Shown: positions 50,536 to 61,570, counted from the first letter of the stretch. The stretch is DNA of 64,000 nt from Hermatobates lingyangjiaoensis (GCA_026182355.1 JAPFBL010000001.1:2232001-2296000); one strand, 5' to 3'. Program-made: numbers and translations. Notes: generated by a model not told the origin, from the letters alone.

Positions 50536-51539
50536 TAATTATGAATGGATTTCCACCCTCCTGTAGAGTGTCATTCATTTGAAGTAAACCGCAAATTTGC
50601 ACTTTTGCATTTTTTGATTTCATTGTTGGCTTCATAAAAAAGATTGGTGGTAGACTATCATTTATGAGTTGTTGGGAAATTTTAATAAACTGAATTTTTT
50701 TGTGTACTCTCTAAAATCATCCGTATTTAATTTATGATTGATTCTCGTTTATGTTTTATTCTCATCGGAATATTTTGTTCTTAATTTTTTATACCTACGT
50801 AGGTTTACCCAATTTTACATTCTTAGAAATATATTTACAAACAATCTTTTCTACTTTTTTCTGGGTCATGAAAGAATTCCACAGAAAATAGTCAGGTTGT
50901 CAATCCGTGATGGTCTTTCTTATTATTTTAGAACCCATTAATCATGTGAATAAACTTTTGACTATTATTTTAATATTTACGTTAAATATAGTAAATTATT
51001 TTAATTACTTCGAATGTAACTTTTATTTTCTGAAAAACATGGTGAATTTATTGTATTTCCATACATGCAATTTAATTACCAGGAATGGAAAGAGATTTTC
51101 CGATGGCAACAATATTTTATTTTATTTACGTGAAGCCTTTTGAAATATTATTTACAATGTGTGAATTCTATTTATTTTTCTCATCGTGTCTAGACAGTTG
51201 GTTCACAGTTCCCATTAACTTCGTTTCACGTTGGTTATTTATTTTGTTTAACAAACCCATGAGTGGAGTTGAAAATGCATATTGTTCACCTGTCTGCCTT
51301 TGATTTTAATCATAAAGAGATATGATCTTGACGTCTCTAAACTTTTTTAAAGCAAATTATTATCTGGCTCTGACCCAGAATTTTGTTTACTTTATCTCGT
51401 CCATTGTTTACCAAGTGCATTCTAAATTACAGCACTGTTTCAACCACCGCACCGTTTTCCTTTCTCAATCACTAATTATTAGATAGCTTTTTTTCTTCTC
51501 TTTCAAATTCTTCCTTAAAATCCCCCCTGCAATCTTATT

Positions 51540-51860
51540 GCGATCATTTGTCCGTCAACTCGTTAATGAACAAGTTAACATAATTGATCTTCAGTTGACC
51601 TCATTTCTAGAATTGTCATCAATAATTTCTCAATTGCCCAAATAAAATGGAATAATTTGAATAATGATTCATGATTATCGTACTTGGTCGTTAAATAGGG
51701 AAATGTACAAAGATGCTGATTGTTTGCCGTCGGGTTTGAATGATTGATCATAATCAGCTTTTAAACCAATGTTGATAATAGTTTAGCAGCCAATTCAGGT
51801 TTCAAGTCGATGCTATAATGGAACCATCAGGTTTAAACCAATCCCAGTTGAAATAAATAA
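51540..51860. promoter_or_regulatory. Candidate regulatory island with TGATTGAT
   Basis: Moderate-complexity stretch with TTTGCCGTCGGGTTTGAATG and AATGATTGATCATAATCAGC (Exd-type TGATTGAT). AGGTTTCAAGTCG and CAGGTTTAAACCAAT also occur. Weak GC contrast. Confidence 0.3.
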
Positions 51861-52303
51861 CTGTCATTTTCAACAATGTTTGAAATATTTTTTTTGCTGG
51901 AGACTGTCCAGTAAAAGAAGAAATCGTCCTACAGTAGGATTGAAACAAGCATTAATGAAAGAGTAGTTAAAATTGAGAAAAAGAAAAAATCTGCTACCAA
52001 CATAAAACAATCTATACTGATTCTTCCAAAAAGAACTATAGTAAACTGAAATTATATCGTCAAAAAAGGCAATATCTACTTGCAAAAATGATGGTTGGAT
52101 CACAATTTATATTTTTTATGTCCTAAATTGTTTGGAAGCAAAATATCCATTGAAAAGAGGGAAAGAAAAGAGGACTACTCTGGTAGCTTTGTTATGAGAA
52201 AGACATTGAATTAAGAAAAATTATAGAAATGCCTGTAATTTTTCAGCAATCAAAAATAAAGTAAGTTTCATGAGGTCCATAAAGTAGGTGAACATTTCTA
52301 TAG

Positions 52304-52345
52304 TCGAGGCAGTTGACCAAGCGGCTAAGCGTCCGTTTAATCACT
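52304..52345 (+). repeat. Possible tRNA-derived SINE fragment (A-box half)
   Basis: GGCAGTTGACCAAGCGGCTAAGCGTC resembles the 5' half of tRNA-Ser/Leu, including an A-box-like TTGACCAAGCGG. No B-box (GGTTCGAATCC type) is found downstream, so this is not a tRNA gene. Confidence 0.35.
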
Positions 52346-52639
52346 AACTTAATATTAAGAACTAATATTTTTAAATTTTACTCTGATAGCATCTTTCTAA
52401 AAGTACTTTTATGGTCTAACTATAAACAGATATAACAAATGATAATTGATGAATTTTTGAAAATTGTGGGAACTAGCACCGGTATACCCGATGCGACAAA
52501 TATCTGTTATGGATCATCATAACACCACTAAAAGATAAATAAATTAAATAAAACTGACATTTATAAGTACTACTCAGCTAGATTCAAGTGTAATATATAG
52601 TGCATATAATACAGGGGTAAATTGATAAAACACGACAAA

Positions 52640-52701
52640 ATTACGGATTGCACAACTAATAAAGTAGTACATATAAAAACGCACGCCCATGCACACACAC
52701 A

Positions 52702-52737
<36 letters not shown>

Positions 52738-52740
52738 AGT
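52640..52740. repeat. Hairpin-family fragment plus (CA)n/(TA)n microsatellite
   Basis: ATTACGGATTGCACAAC at 52640-52656 is the reverse complement of the word at 18902-18914 and nearby. A (CA)n and long (TA)n tract follows at 52693-52735. Confidence 0.7.
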
Positions 52741-53814
52741 ATAGAATCAATGCATAGAATGTAAAATTGTAAAAAAAATTAAAAAAGATGTAGGGTTTGT
52801 CATGTAGCAAGGAGTCAAACATTTTTTTTTCAATGACATATGTCAAAAAAGCTTAAAACAACCCAGTTCATCAATGATTCTGCGGTGGTTTCTTCAAGAG
52901 TTGGTTAGGTCAACTATGGTGAAAATTACATTTATCTAAAAATTTTATGAACAGTCTAAAAATAGCATTGAATACTTTCGAACTTGATCTTTGGCGTTTT
53001 AAACAGATCAATATAGTTCATGCATTGGTATGTAAACATAAAAATGTAAAATTAATCAAAACCAAAAGAATTATTTTTTACAATTTTTTGAATTCAGTGT
53101 TTTTAATTAAAGAGATATATTTTATCTGTATAACTGCTTATAAATGGATGTATGATGTGCAACGTAAAAAGGAAGTTTTGTCTTTGGATTAATATACTTC
53201 TTAAACATATGATTTTTTATTACATCATATATGATGGTAACTCTGATTTATAACAGTTTTCAAAAATAATTCTATCCGCAAAGTTGCCAATAAAAAACAA
53301 CAGTGATTTTATTTCCATTTTTAATTTATTTGATATTTATAAAGCATTAAGGTGTTCTGTACTAGGAGAGATTAGTGTTTTATACACGCTAATAAGAGGA
53401 GCTGTCAGTCTAATAAAGAGTTATGTTTTTAAACCTGCACTTCAAACAAGACATTGATTAAAATGCTTCGAATTGACCACAACGTAACTAAAGAACTCAG
53501 ATCATAACATACTTAATTCATGTACTTATGTTGTCTTTTTTGAATTATATAGTTGGTTAAATCTAAATAATGGAAGAAAGTTTATTAAAAAAAAGGTTTT
53601 GCTAATAATCTCAAGTTTAATGTGTATATATATTTAACTCTTTGATATATATTATATAAATGACAAAAGTTGACAATATTTTTGTAATATTAATGATTTA
53701 AGGATGCATTTACTTAAATTAGACACAGTGCGCATAAAATGTATGCGCAATATGTGTACTTGAGATAGCTGAAGGATTCGGTTACTTGAGTGCTGAAATT
53801 TTTCAGATACTACT

Positions 53815-53963
53815 TATATATATATCTTTGATTGTTATTTCACGTGTTTATGTGAAATCTTTATATATATATATATTGACTAATTCACCACAATGAAACA
53901 ATTTTGGAAACAATGCTCACACATCGTCAGAGAGCAAGTGAACTAAAAAATAATAAATACTTG
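53815..53963 (-). repeat. Penelope-like 3' terminal sequence with CACGTG block
   Basis: Read on the - strand, this follows the stop of the GIY-YIG frame: CTCTCTGACGATGTGTGAGC, a TA tract, then TTTCACATAAACACGTGAAA and a second TA tract. The CACGTG block is the one seen at 16917, 17141, 28362 and 32011. Confidence 0.75.
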
Positions 53964-54380
53964 TTAACCTGGCTGATTGAAGTTTCCAGGATTGTTGGCA
54001 ACCCTGAATGTGTTTAATAATGAAGAAGTCTTCATCTGTATAGTAATTCCGCTAATCAAAACTTCATCCAATTTATAGAGTCCTAGGCTATTGTTTATCA
54101 ACTTCTCATAAAAGTTCTTTATGAGCTCACTTTCCACGATATTTCTTCTTCTTTCTGAAGACACATATATTAATTCATTTCCTTCATTCCAGTTAATCAC
54201 ATGATTACTGTTTCTTATATGCATGAACAAGGCACTCTTTTCGTCTTCTCTTCTGATGGAATATTTGTGTTGTTTTATCCTTGTGAGAAGACCTTTACTC
54301 GTCTGACCAATGTAAGACATTTCACAGTCAGCACATGGTATCCTGTACACACAACTGTTATGAACTATTTGTTGAAGTTA
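53964..54380 (-). pseudogene. Penelope-like element GIY-YIG endonuclease domain
   Basis: The best-preserved of the three copies: about 128 codons are open from 54350 to 53964, and the homologous frame extends upstream to about 54380 (LQQIVHNSCVYRIPC). It shows VYRIPCADCEMSYIGQTSKG (GIY-YIG motif plus the IPCADC Cys pair typical of Penelope-like elements), an Arg in LLTRIKQHK, HIRNSNHVINW, and a catalytic-type Glu in NIVESELI. It ends in a family-like NNPGNFNQPG. The reverse transcriptase is missing and a stop lies just upstream, so it is a truncated remnant. Confidence 0.88.
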
Positions 54381-54493
54381 GAACTCAAAATTAAGTTTGG
54401 CTAACCGAACCCCGATTACAGAACACACCTATTCTATCAAGAGGTCGATATATTATTGAATCTGTTATATATATATATATATATATATATAGT
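54381..54493. repeat. Penelope-like terminal block plus (TA)n
   Basis: AACCGAACCCCGATTACAGA and CACACCTATTCTATCAAGAG then TCGATATATTATTGAATCTG and (TA)n. The same block is inverted at 63828-63920 and, diverged, at 59370-59431. Confidence 0.8.
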
Positions 54494-54665
54494 TCAATAT
54501 AGACAAAGAAACATAGAGAAATCAAAAGAACACACAGTCTCTAATTTTTGGTTTGAACCGTCTTCAAGAGAGATAAGAGAGGGAAACCAAGCGCACTGGT
54601 TCAGAGATGGTTGGAGACCCTCCACTTTGTCCGTTTTGGATCGTATTTCCAACGAAAAATTATAT
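54494..54665 (+). repeat. Single arm of the 59466-59733 hairpin family
   Basis: GACAAAGAAACATAGAGAAA, GGTTTGAACCGTCTTCAAGA and GGGAAACCAAGCGCACTGGT match the left arm of 59466-59733 in the same orientation. Confidence 0.85.
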
Positions 54666-54680
54666 ATATATAAATGTATG

Positions 54681-54709
54681 TCTGTGTGTGTGGGGGGGGG
54701 GGGGGGGGG

Positions 54710-54748
<39 letters not shown>
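54681..54748 (+). repeat. (TG)n-G18-(TG)n microsatellite
   Basis: An unbroken run of 18 G at 54692-54709 lies between TG repeats; the downstream TG run extends to about 54746. Poly-Cys/Val and poly-Thr/His frames over it are artefacts. Confidence 0.97.
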
Positions 54749-54751
<3 letters not shown>

Positions 54752-54929
54752 CTCCAACCAGTGAGTTTGGTTTCCCTATGAATTTTGATTTCTTGATTTT
54801 GAAAGTCATTTCAGGATAATGATGTAAAATTGATCCATCATTCTCGTTTCTTTGCCAAGTGGCATTACGATCACTATACTGAACAATTAATAACATTCGT
54901 ATTTAGAGTAACAACTTAACATGTGAATT

Positions 54930-55210
54930 AATACGTGTTTATATACATAAATACATGGCTGAATATAAAATTCGTTTTTGGGTGCTTTGTGCGATTGGCT
55001 GGTGGTTGATTAATCCTGGCTGCCGGATTGATTGAGAAGGGCAGTCGTGCCGGAGGCTTGTCTTGCCGTGGTGTCGGCGAGCAGCCCCCGTGCTCCGTCA
55101 CCCTTGTTAGCGCCAGGTGTCGGCCATGTTGAGCCATGGCGCCACTCTTTGTCTTTGACCTGTCTCTCCTTTCCGCTCCACGACGCCATTGGACACCCTT
55201 TGGTCATTTT
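54930..55210. promoter_or_regulatory. Candidate regulatory island with Otx and Exd-type sites
   Basis: Strong GC contrast (cagcccccgtgctccgtcac). GATTAATCC at 55008-55016 (Otx/Bicoid type), GGATTGATTGAG near 55025 (Exd type), CCAGGTGTCGG near 55112, CTTTGTCTTTGACC near 55146. Open frames on both strands are short and domain-free. Inferred enhancer. Confidence 0.45.
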
Positions 55211-55924
55211 TTGCTTCCCTTTTTTCTATCCTCTCCTCAAGCGGAATAATTTTTAATGGTATCCGAATACTTGGTGTCCAAGGTTTTACATACTGTTTCT
55301 CATCGTGTAAGACTATCTCTTGTTATAAAATTACCACAGTGTTTTGTCATCCCACCCTTTTCTCTCAGTTCACTGGCAATTGTGGTTTTATTATACATGA
55401 GTTGTAACTGTTGATTATTCATCCCCCTCAAAATAATTTCAAAATTTAACAAATTAATGGGTAATTTAACATCTGATGTAGTCTACTACATTTAGAGTAA
55501 TATTATAGACAAAACTAAATCTTCAAAGGTATGGCAAATGACAAATGACTTTTACTTCAGATTGTATGAAAATTTTTCGTGAATGTCAAAACGCATATCA
55601 GCCTAATATAAAATAATATATAAGATAAACAAAAAAAATATATAATAAAGAATTGCAGTGTGCACATTTATTCCGCATATACAACATTTATAACAATGTA
55701 TCTACTCTACTCCAAAATTACCCAACATAAATATAATATCTTTTTAGATGGAGATTTAAAAAAACTAACTAAACTAAAAATAATTGAGTAAACAAAACTT
55801 CTCATCTGATGTTGTAACGAAAGGCCTTAGAGCATTGTAATTAATATATATTTCTTTATTGTGGTGTTTAATTTATATATTAATTAATTATTATTATTAA
55901 TTAATTATTATTGATTATTTCATA

Positions 55925-55975
55925 TATTTAGTCTGGGACTCCAACCGTCTCTGTACCAGTGCGCTTGGTTAGAAC
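55925..55975. repeat. Fragment of the 59466-59733 hairpin family
   Basis: CTCCAACCGTCTCTGTACCA followed by GTGCGCTTGGTTAGAAC matches the hairpin centre and right arm. Confidence 0.7.
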
Positions 55976-56199
55976 TAAATGAACTTTGTGAAAAAACAAA
56001 ACAAGTCCACTGTGACAAGTGTAAGGTTACAACTTGTCATTCACATTTCCTGGGGGTCCTGTCAATGTAGGCTTATTAAGTTTATAAGAACTATCGAAGT
56101 TCTTACAACTTGGTATTATGCCTATACAATTGGCCTGAATGTTCATAGAAGGTTGGACGTCCAACATTTTATTCTGTGAATTTAATCTGTTTAATAATG

Positions 56200-56245
56200 A
56201 TATATACCTGAAGATGATTTATGAAAAAATCGAAAGCTTGTAAGT
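56200..56245 (+). repeat. CTGAAGA-stem-GAAAG motif (repeat end)
   Basis: CTGAAGA at 56208-56214, stem GATTT (56216-56220) with AAATC (56227-56231), then GAAAGCTTGTAAGTGT. A widespread repeat-end motif; see the hammerhead-like finding. Confidence 0.5.
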
Positions 56246-56405
56246 GTAAAAAATATAATATTATTGATTAAGCTAAAAGATTATTTCTTTGATGTCTCTG
56301 GGACAACTCCTCCATGAAATCACTCCCTACCAGAAAAAACTAGTAAGAAAACTAGAGAAAACGAGCAAAAAAGTCGTAAATGCGGAAGCTGCCGTCTACT
56401 TTAAT

Positions 56406-56407
<2 letters not shown>

Positions 56408-56450
<43 letters not shown>
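56408..56450. repeat. (TA)n microsatellite
   Basis: Pure TA run directly at the left edge of the next hairpin. Confidence 0.95.
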
Positions 56451-56452
<2 letters not shown>

Positions 56453-56620
56453 CTATATTTTGTTATTGAGGGCAGGGTCAAATAAAAGAAAATAAACTCC
56501 TTCCTAGGCCGACGTTTCGATGTATTTGTACATCAAACGATGTTTGTACATCGAAACGTTGGCCTAGGAAGGAGTTTATTTTCTTATATTTGACCCAGCC
56601 CTCAATAACAAAATATAGAA
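56451..56620. repeat. 170-bp near-perfect hairpin element
   Basis: Arms of about 80 bases: TTCTATATTTTGTTATTGAG at the left mirrors CTCAATAACAAAATATAGAA at the right, and CTCCTTCCTAGGCCGACGTT mirrors AACGTTGGCCTAGGAAGGAG. The centre reads CATCAAACGATGTTTG. It contains CATCGAAACGTTGG of the common repeat-end type. Confidence 0.9.
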
Positions 56621-56969
56621 TAGAATAGAAGAGGTCAAGAAGAATTTTTGGAGATTATATATATATGTTCTTCTTTTTGAAAGTATGAAGTAGTGGACTT
56701 CGTTACTCTATTAAAACATGTATATGTCAGTACTATATAGCATGATAATGAGAGATGTGTTAATTTTTAAAAATACTGTTATAAAAATGTAATGGAATAA
56801 ATTAACACTATTCTGTGTCTTCTACCATTTTCATTGCTATAACCATAATTTTAGGATAGAATTCATTCCTCTTTAATATTCTAGTAGTTTATGATAAAAT
56901 GGGAGTAGTAATAATTTGAACAACAAGAAGTTGAGTTTATTGAAACGATAAATAAATGTATGGTAGTAG

Positions 56970-57125
56970 TAGAATTGGGCCTGGAGGGTGACATCTGGGC
57001 GATGCCTGGTGCAGGGGGGCGGTCATGCCAAATGACACTGCTGCCCACCCTTCATTATTATAGCTAAATTAAAATGCGTTATGGCCAACAGTCAATGAGC
57101 CGTGCCCTACTATACCCAACACAAA
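56970..57125. promoter_or_regulatory. Candidate regulatory island
   Basis: GC-rich patch (ctggtgcaggggggcggtca) with GGTGACATCTGGG and TTCATTATTATAGC. No exon. Confidence 0.38.
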
Positions 57126-57714
57126 CCACTTATTATTAATTATGTTTTATAAAATGTTAACCCACCACAATTTCCCTCTTATATTAAACTGTCCGAAATT
57201 TCCTTCTCGATTCGCTTGGAATATAATGACTATTAAATTGTCATACATATATAAAATGAAATTACATGCCGATATCAAATCAGTATTTACTGATATCAAT
57301 ATTTATTATTTTATTCTATTTATTGATTGTTTGGAAATGTTGAAATTTTATTACCATTTATTCAATGATACATGCCACTTCTTTCCTACTTAAGGCTATT
57401 CAAATATCTGAAGAAGAGTAAGTGTGAGAAACTATGACGCATTAATGTCAATCAAAAAACCAAAGCTTATTACAGTGCTTTTAATTATTATTAAAAGTGT
57501 CAATATTTTAAAGGTTCATTCTTTCATCTTAGTCATTTAAATAATCAAAACTATCTGTTCCTTACACTAAGCGAAGTTAATAAGTGTTATATAGTAAAAT
57601 CTTCACTTGAATATGTTTAAATTTAAAATTTTTATATTTCAATGCATATTCTCTCCAAAAAATTATGAATTTTATAAATATCTAATATATTGTTATAAAA
57701 ATATATTATACATA

Positions 57715-57998
57715 GAAAATTGAAGAATAATAACACTCAGACTTAAGAAACACACTTACAAACACAAATTTTCTTCAGGAAAAAGACAAAGAGAGACCAA
57801 GCAAATTGTAAATGCAACTGCAAGTTGCGTCCAAACTCGACCAACTTGAACTTGGACTTGGCCTCCCTTTTATCCTGAGTTTGGATTACCCGAAAATTCG
57901 AGTTTGTAAGTGAGTTTCTTTATTCTATATGCTACTCTTCTTTAATTTTGAACTCGTATTGAGTTCAGTTTGGATCGTCTTTCCGTTTATTAAGTGAA
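57715..57998. repeat. Hairpin made of two inverted Penelope-like terminal sequences
   Basis: The right part (ATTACCCGAAAATTCGAGTT, TTTTGAACTCGTATTGAG) matches 32600-32680; the left part is an inverted, more decayed copy (ACACTTACAAACACAAATTT). The centre is near AACTGCAAGTTGCG at 57825. Confidence 0.75.
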
Positions 57999-57999
57999 T

Positions 58000-58170
58000 A
58001 TATATATATATATATATATATATAGGTGTATTATTTAATGAGGATTCAGTCAATTTCTACGTTCAAAAATCTTGGTTGCTGACGTTTCGGTCTTATTTTA
58101 TAAATTTTAATTGATTAAAACTTTTTTCATAGGCCAACAAAGAAAGAATGATAAGAAATCACATATCAAC
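58000..58170. repeat. (TA)n and left inverted arm of the third Penelope-like remnant
   Basis: (TA)n at 58000-58023, then TGTATTATTTAATGAGGATT ... CATAGGCCAACAAAGAAAGA. Matched inversely by 59248-59390. Confidence 0.85.
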
Positions 58171-58482
58171 TTCAAACACTTAAACAATATGGAATGGATT
58201 GTTACAACTTAATGAGTATTAAAACTTAGTAATATAACTTAAGGAAGTAAGAATTTTTTTAATAAGTAAATGGGATTTACGTTATTTAATGGATCTAACA
58301 ATGTTAGCTGGTCAAAACTTTCGACCAGACTATTAACACAACATTACAAGTAACCTCAATTGCGACACTTCTTTATACAAACAACACAAACATGAACCAA
58401 GGAAATCAAAACTCCACTAAAACTTAGCATAACACTCCATAATAAATATTACTTCAATTAGTAATATCACTTCTATAATTAA

Positions 58483-58870
58483 TCAATTTAGATCGTTTTT
58501 AACATATAACATTTTAAGTGTCTTCCTTCTTTGCTCATTTCTTTCTTTTTCTATTATAATTGTATCTTCAAAATTGAACATGTTACCTTAGTTTATGACG
58601 TGGCAAGCTAAGGTTGTTGCGTTACTCTTGTTTGTCTTTATTGAATAACTATGTCGATAAAGCCTTTCTTTTAAAAATCGACCTGTTTCTACATTGTAAC
58701 ACTTGGCACAGTCATTACACGATGGCATAATGAGGTTACTTTGTTAACTCCTCTGGTATTTTTCTTTCAATTTTAAAAAAATAGGTTTAATTTGTCTTTT
58801 ATTATAAAATACCAGTGTAACTTCAGGTACATTTTGTTTGAAAACTTTTCTAATTTATTATGATAAACCC
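58483..58870 (-). pseudogene. Penelope-like element GIY-YIG domain remnant (third copy)
   Basis: On the - strand from 58728: MPSCNDCAKCYNVETGRFLK, ERLYRHSYSIKTNKSN and ATTLACHVIN to a stop at 58593-58595. After the stop the family-like part continues in the same sense: NMFNFEDTIIIEKERNEQRR then KTLKMLYVKNDLN, to about 58483. Upstream, a frame up to about 58870 gives a YIEGLS-like and KLKEKYQ-like connector typical of the region between reverse transcriptase and GIY-YIG. The Cys pair and Arg are visible, but the YIG is altered (YNV). Multiple stops make it non-functional. Confidence 0.82.
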
Positions 58871-59247
58871 TCAATATAACGAAATTTGAAATACTTTTTA
58901 TTTATAACTTCCAGTTCAGTATGATCCTCATTGGAATGTTCTGGTTGTTGTCTTATATAGTTATTTGTTAACTAGTTTCTAGTAATATGCTCAGTTTTAG
59001 TGAAATTTCATTTACTAATTTCCTCTGTGTGAACAGTGTCGTGGTTACTTGTAATGTCTTATTTGTGTAGTCAAAAGTTTTAGCCAGCTACCATTGTTAG
59101 TTCCTTTAAATAATGTAAATTTCATTTTCTTATTCAAAAAATTCTTACTTCTGTAAGTTATATTAATTTATTTATCTCTGAAATATTTCTGTTTGTAATA
59201 TTCATAAGTTGTAATCCATTTTCATATTATTTATATGTTCAATGTTG

Positions 59248-59431
59248 ATATGTGATTTCTTATCATCCTTTCTTTGTAGGTCTATGAATAAGATTTTAAA
59301 ATAAGACTGAAATGACAGCAAGAAGAGTTGGGTTTTTGAATGTAGAATTTACCGAATCCTCATTAAATAATACACTTATTCTATCAAACGGTTATATATT
59401 ATTGAATTTATATATATATATATATATATAT
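59248..59431. repeat. Right inverted arm and (TA)n of the third Penelope-like remnant
   Basis: TTTCTTATCATCCTTTCTTT and GGTCTATGAATAAGATTTTA mirror the left arm. Then TAATACACTTATTCTATCAA, TATATTATTGAATTTATATA and (TA)n, the terminal block also at 54421-54493. Confidence 0.85.
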
Positions 59432-59465
59432 ACACTTTTTTTCGTTGGAAATACGATCCAAAACG

Positions 59466-59733
59466 GACAAATATAGTTCAATATAAACAAAGAAACATAG
59501 AGAAATCAAAAGAACACACTTACAGTCTCTAATTTTCGGTTTGAACCGTCTTCAGGAGAGATAAGAGAGGGAAACCAAGCGCACTGGTTCAGAGACGGTC
59601 TCCAACCGTCTCTGAACCAGTGCGCTTGGTTTCCCTCTTTTATCTCTCCTGAAGACGGTTCAAACCGAAAATTAGAGACTGTAAGTGTGTTCTTTTGATT
59701 TCTCTATGTTTCTTTGTTTATATTGAACTATAT
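59466..59733. repeat. 268-bp near-perfect hairpin element
   Basis: Arms of about 125 bases with a 7-base centre (TCTCCAA, about 59599-59605). GAGGGAAACCAAGCGCACTG at the left mirrors CAGTGCGCTTGGTTTCCCTC at the right. Each arm carries CTGAAGA-CGGTTCAAACC-GAAA (left arm on - strand at 59534-59555, right arm on + at 59649-59670). A TA tract lies on both sides. Confidence 0.93.
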
Positions 59734-59744
59734 ATATATTCAAC

Positions 59745-59850
59745 GCGCAAGGTACAGAAACAAAATCATAAAAAAGACTAAGTTTATTCAACTTCATAAA
59801 GCGGTTTTCGCCAGATTCAAATCTCAACTGAGATACACATATATCATATG
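59745..59850. repeat. Fragment related to the 31825-32050 hairpin family
   Basis: GACTAAGTTTATTCAACTTC and AAAGCGGTTTTCGCCAGATT are diverged versions of the GACTAAGATCTTTCAACTGT ... AAGCGGTCTTCGTCAGAGTC blocks. Confidence 0.55.
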
Positions 59851-60519
59851 AATATAGATACATGAACGAAGGAGAATTAGCGCTTATAGATTGGAAACCA
59901 TTTCCAATCAGTTTTTACGTCGGTCTCATTCTTGCGTCAAAGTTTATTTATTCTTCCGATAAGAGTTGAACCCAAAACTCCATTTGGTTATAAGGGTTTT
60001 TATAGTCTTAATCGTTAGTATAATCATGTCTAAACTTGTGTTAGCTGAGAATTATGGGAAAAGTCTACATTTACAAAAGTTTTATTGATTAATTAACGTT
60101 TTCATCAACTAGTATTTTCTTGTAATGGCAAGGTAGGCAGACAGATTTAAGTTAATCTACTTACTTAAATAAATATAAGCTAAAAAATTAATTCCTGCGA
60201 ATAAGTTGGAGAGTATTGATTTGTTTTATGTGTTTCAGTTATCGTTGTTGAAGTGTATTTAATTTTAAAATGATCTATATTGAGAGTTATAAAATCTGCG
60301 TCACATAAAAGTGAATATAATACTAAAACAAAAAAGTGAGATAGAAGATACCGAATGTGGACTAAGTTACAACAATGAATAAAACAACTAAAATCCCTAC
60401 AATTTTAAATGGAGAATACAAATGAAAACGGCATAAAAAAAAATCCCAATTATCTTCGTTTCATGTTGAATAAATAACATTGCTGAATCAAATTTATCTA
60501 GTGCCAATCAAATTTTAAC

Positions 60520-60850
60520 GAGTTTCTAGTGTTTTCGTGTGACAGATGTGAGAGGAAGCGAGCGTCAGCTGGCTTGGTGGACAATTTTCACTGTTAATTG
60601 TCGGAGTTCGCGTGATGCAGTCAACAGTTACTAAAGTTTGTCGATCCGATATCAAGCTGGACGTGTTATTTGACCTTAATGACGGTGCCCCTTAGTCTGT
60701 CCAATAGCTCTTATTAGGCGAGAAATCGACGGCTTACCTCCAACAATCGCAAAACATAACTTTTTGATTTTTATCTTTAACTTCCGCCCTACAATATATT
60801 AACCTTCCTCTAACGTAATTACTACATAACAGCCAAAATCCTTGAGTTGA
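60520..60850. promoter_or_regulatory. Candidate regulatory island with ACAGATGT
   Basis: Complex patch about 2 kb before the homeobox exon. ACAGATGT at 60542-60549 fits the ACANNTGT site reported for insect Iroquois proteins, though one such site is expected by chance every 4 kb. AGCTGGACGTG, GACCTTAATGACGG and GTGATGCAGTC are also present. Inferred. Confidence 0.4.
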
Positions 60851-61339
60851 TTAAAAACCTCATCGATTGGAGTATTTTATCAACAATTTTTGCTTAATAA
60901 ATTGATCTATCAATTCGTGACAATGGATTATAAATACAATTCAGCAAACTGAACAGTACCATGCTTCATCTTCATAAATGAAAAAAAAAGTTATTAACTA
61001 TCTATGTTCATTATCAACTAATGGATTTTATTTACACAAAGCCCGCTTATCCCTATTCAGTTCTGATGGCTTCAAGTCTTCCAGCAAGTTTTTTTTTTCT
61101 TTTTTCAAAACAGTACTTATTATTTATATTGAGTGTCATTAATTCTCTTTTCAAGAGATTTTTGAAGATAAAGTATATAATTGATTAAATCAAACTACTT
61201 GGTTCAAAATATTAAAGATAAATCGGAATTCTATCTTTATTCACCCATCAAATTGAACAGTCATTTTTATTATAATATCACTGATTGAACATTTTAATCG
61301 GAATATTCCAATGATGTCCTCCCACAGTGTAGGCATCAA

Positions 61340-61570
61340 TTTATTGTAATATGGTATAAACCACAACCCAACAAGAATGTCCTTTGACCAAAAGCAATAG
61401 CAGGTATAAAATAACTGAGTTGGTAAGAAGAGTATGGTAGTACTAAAATAAGATGATCAAGAAGAAGGAAGGAAAGTGTCTATAGTGGAATATGAAAGTG
61501 CTCTTTGGGAGTGGGCAGTGGTTCAGTGAGGAAGAAAGGACGTTGAGAGAATACTTAGCGATATTTATTT
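61340..61570. promoter_or_regulatory. Candidate regulatory island (purine-rich)
   Basis: A/G-rich mixed patch (agaagaaggaaggaaagtgt, gggagtgggcagtggttcag) with CCTTTGACCAAAAGC. Weak. Confidence 0.27.

Noticed and set aside
54456..54896. Several frames with poly-Gly/Cys/Val or Thr/His repeats
   Set aside because: Artefacts of the (TG)n-G18 tract.
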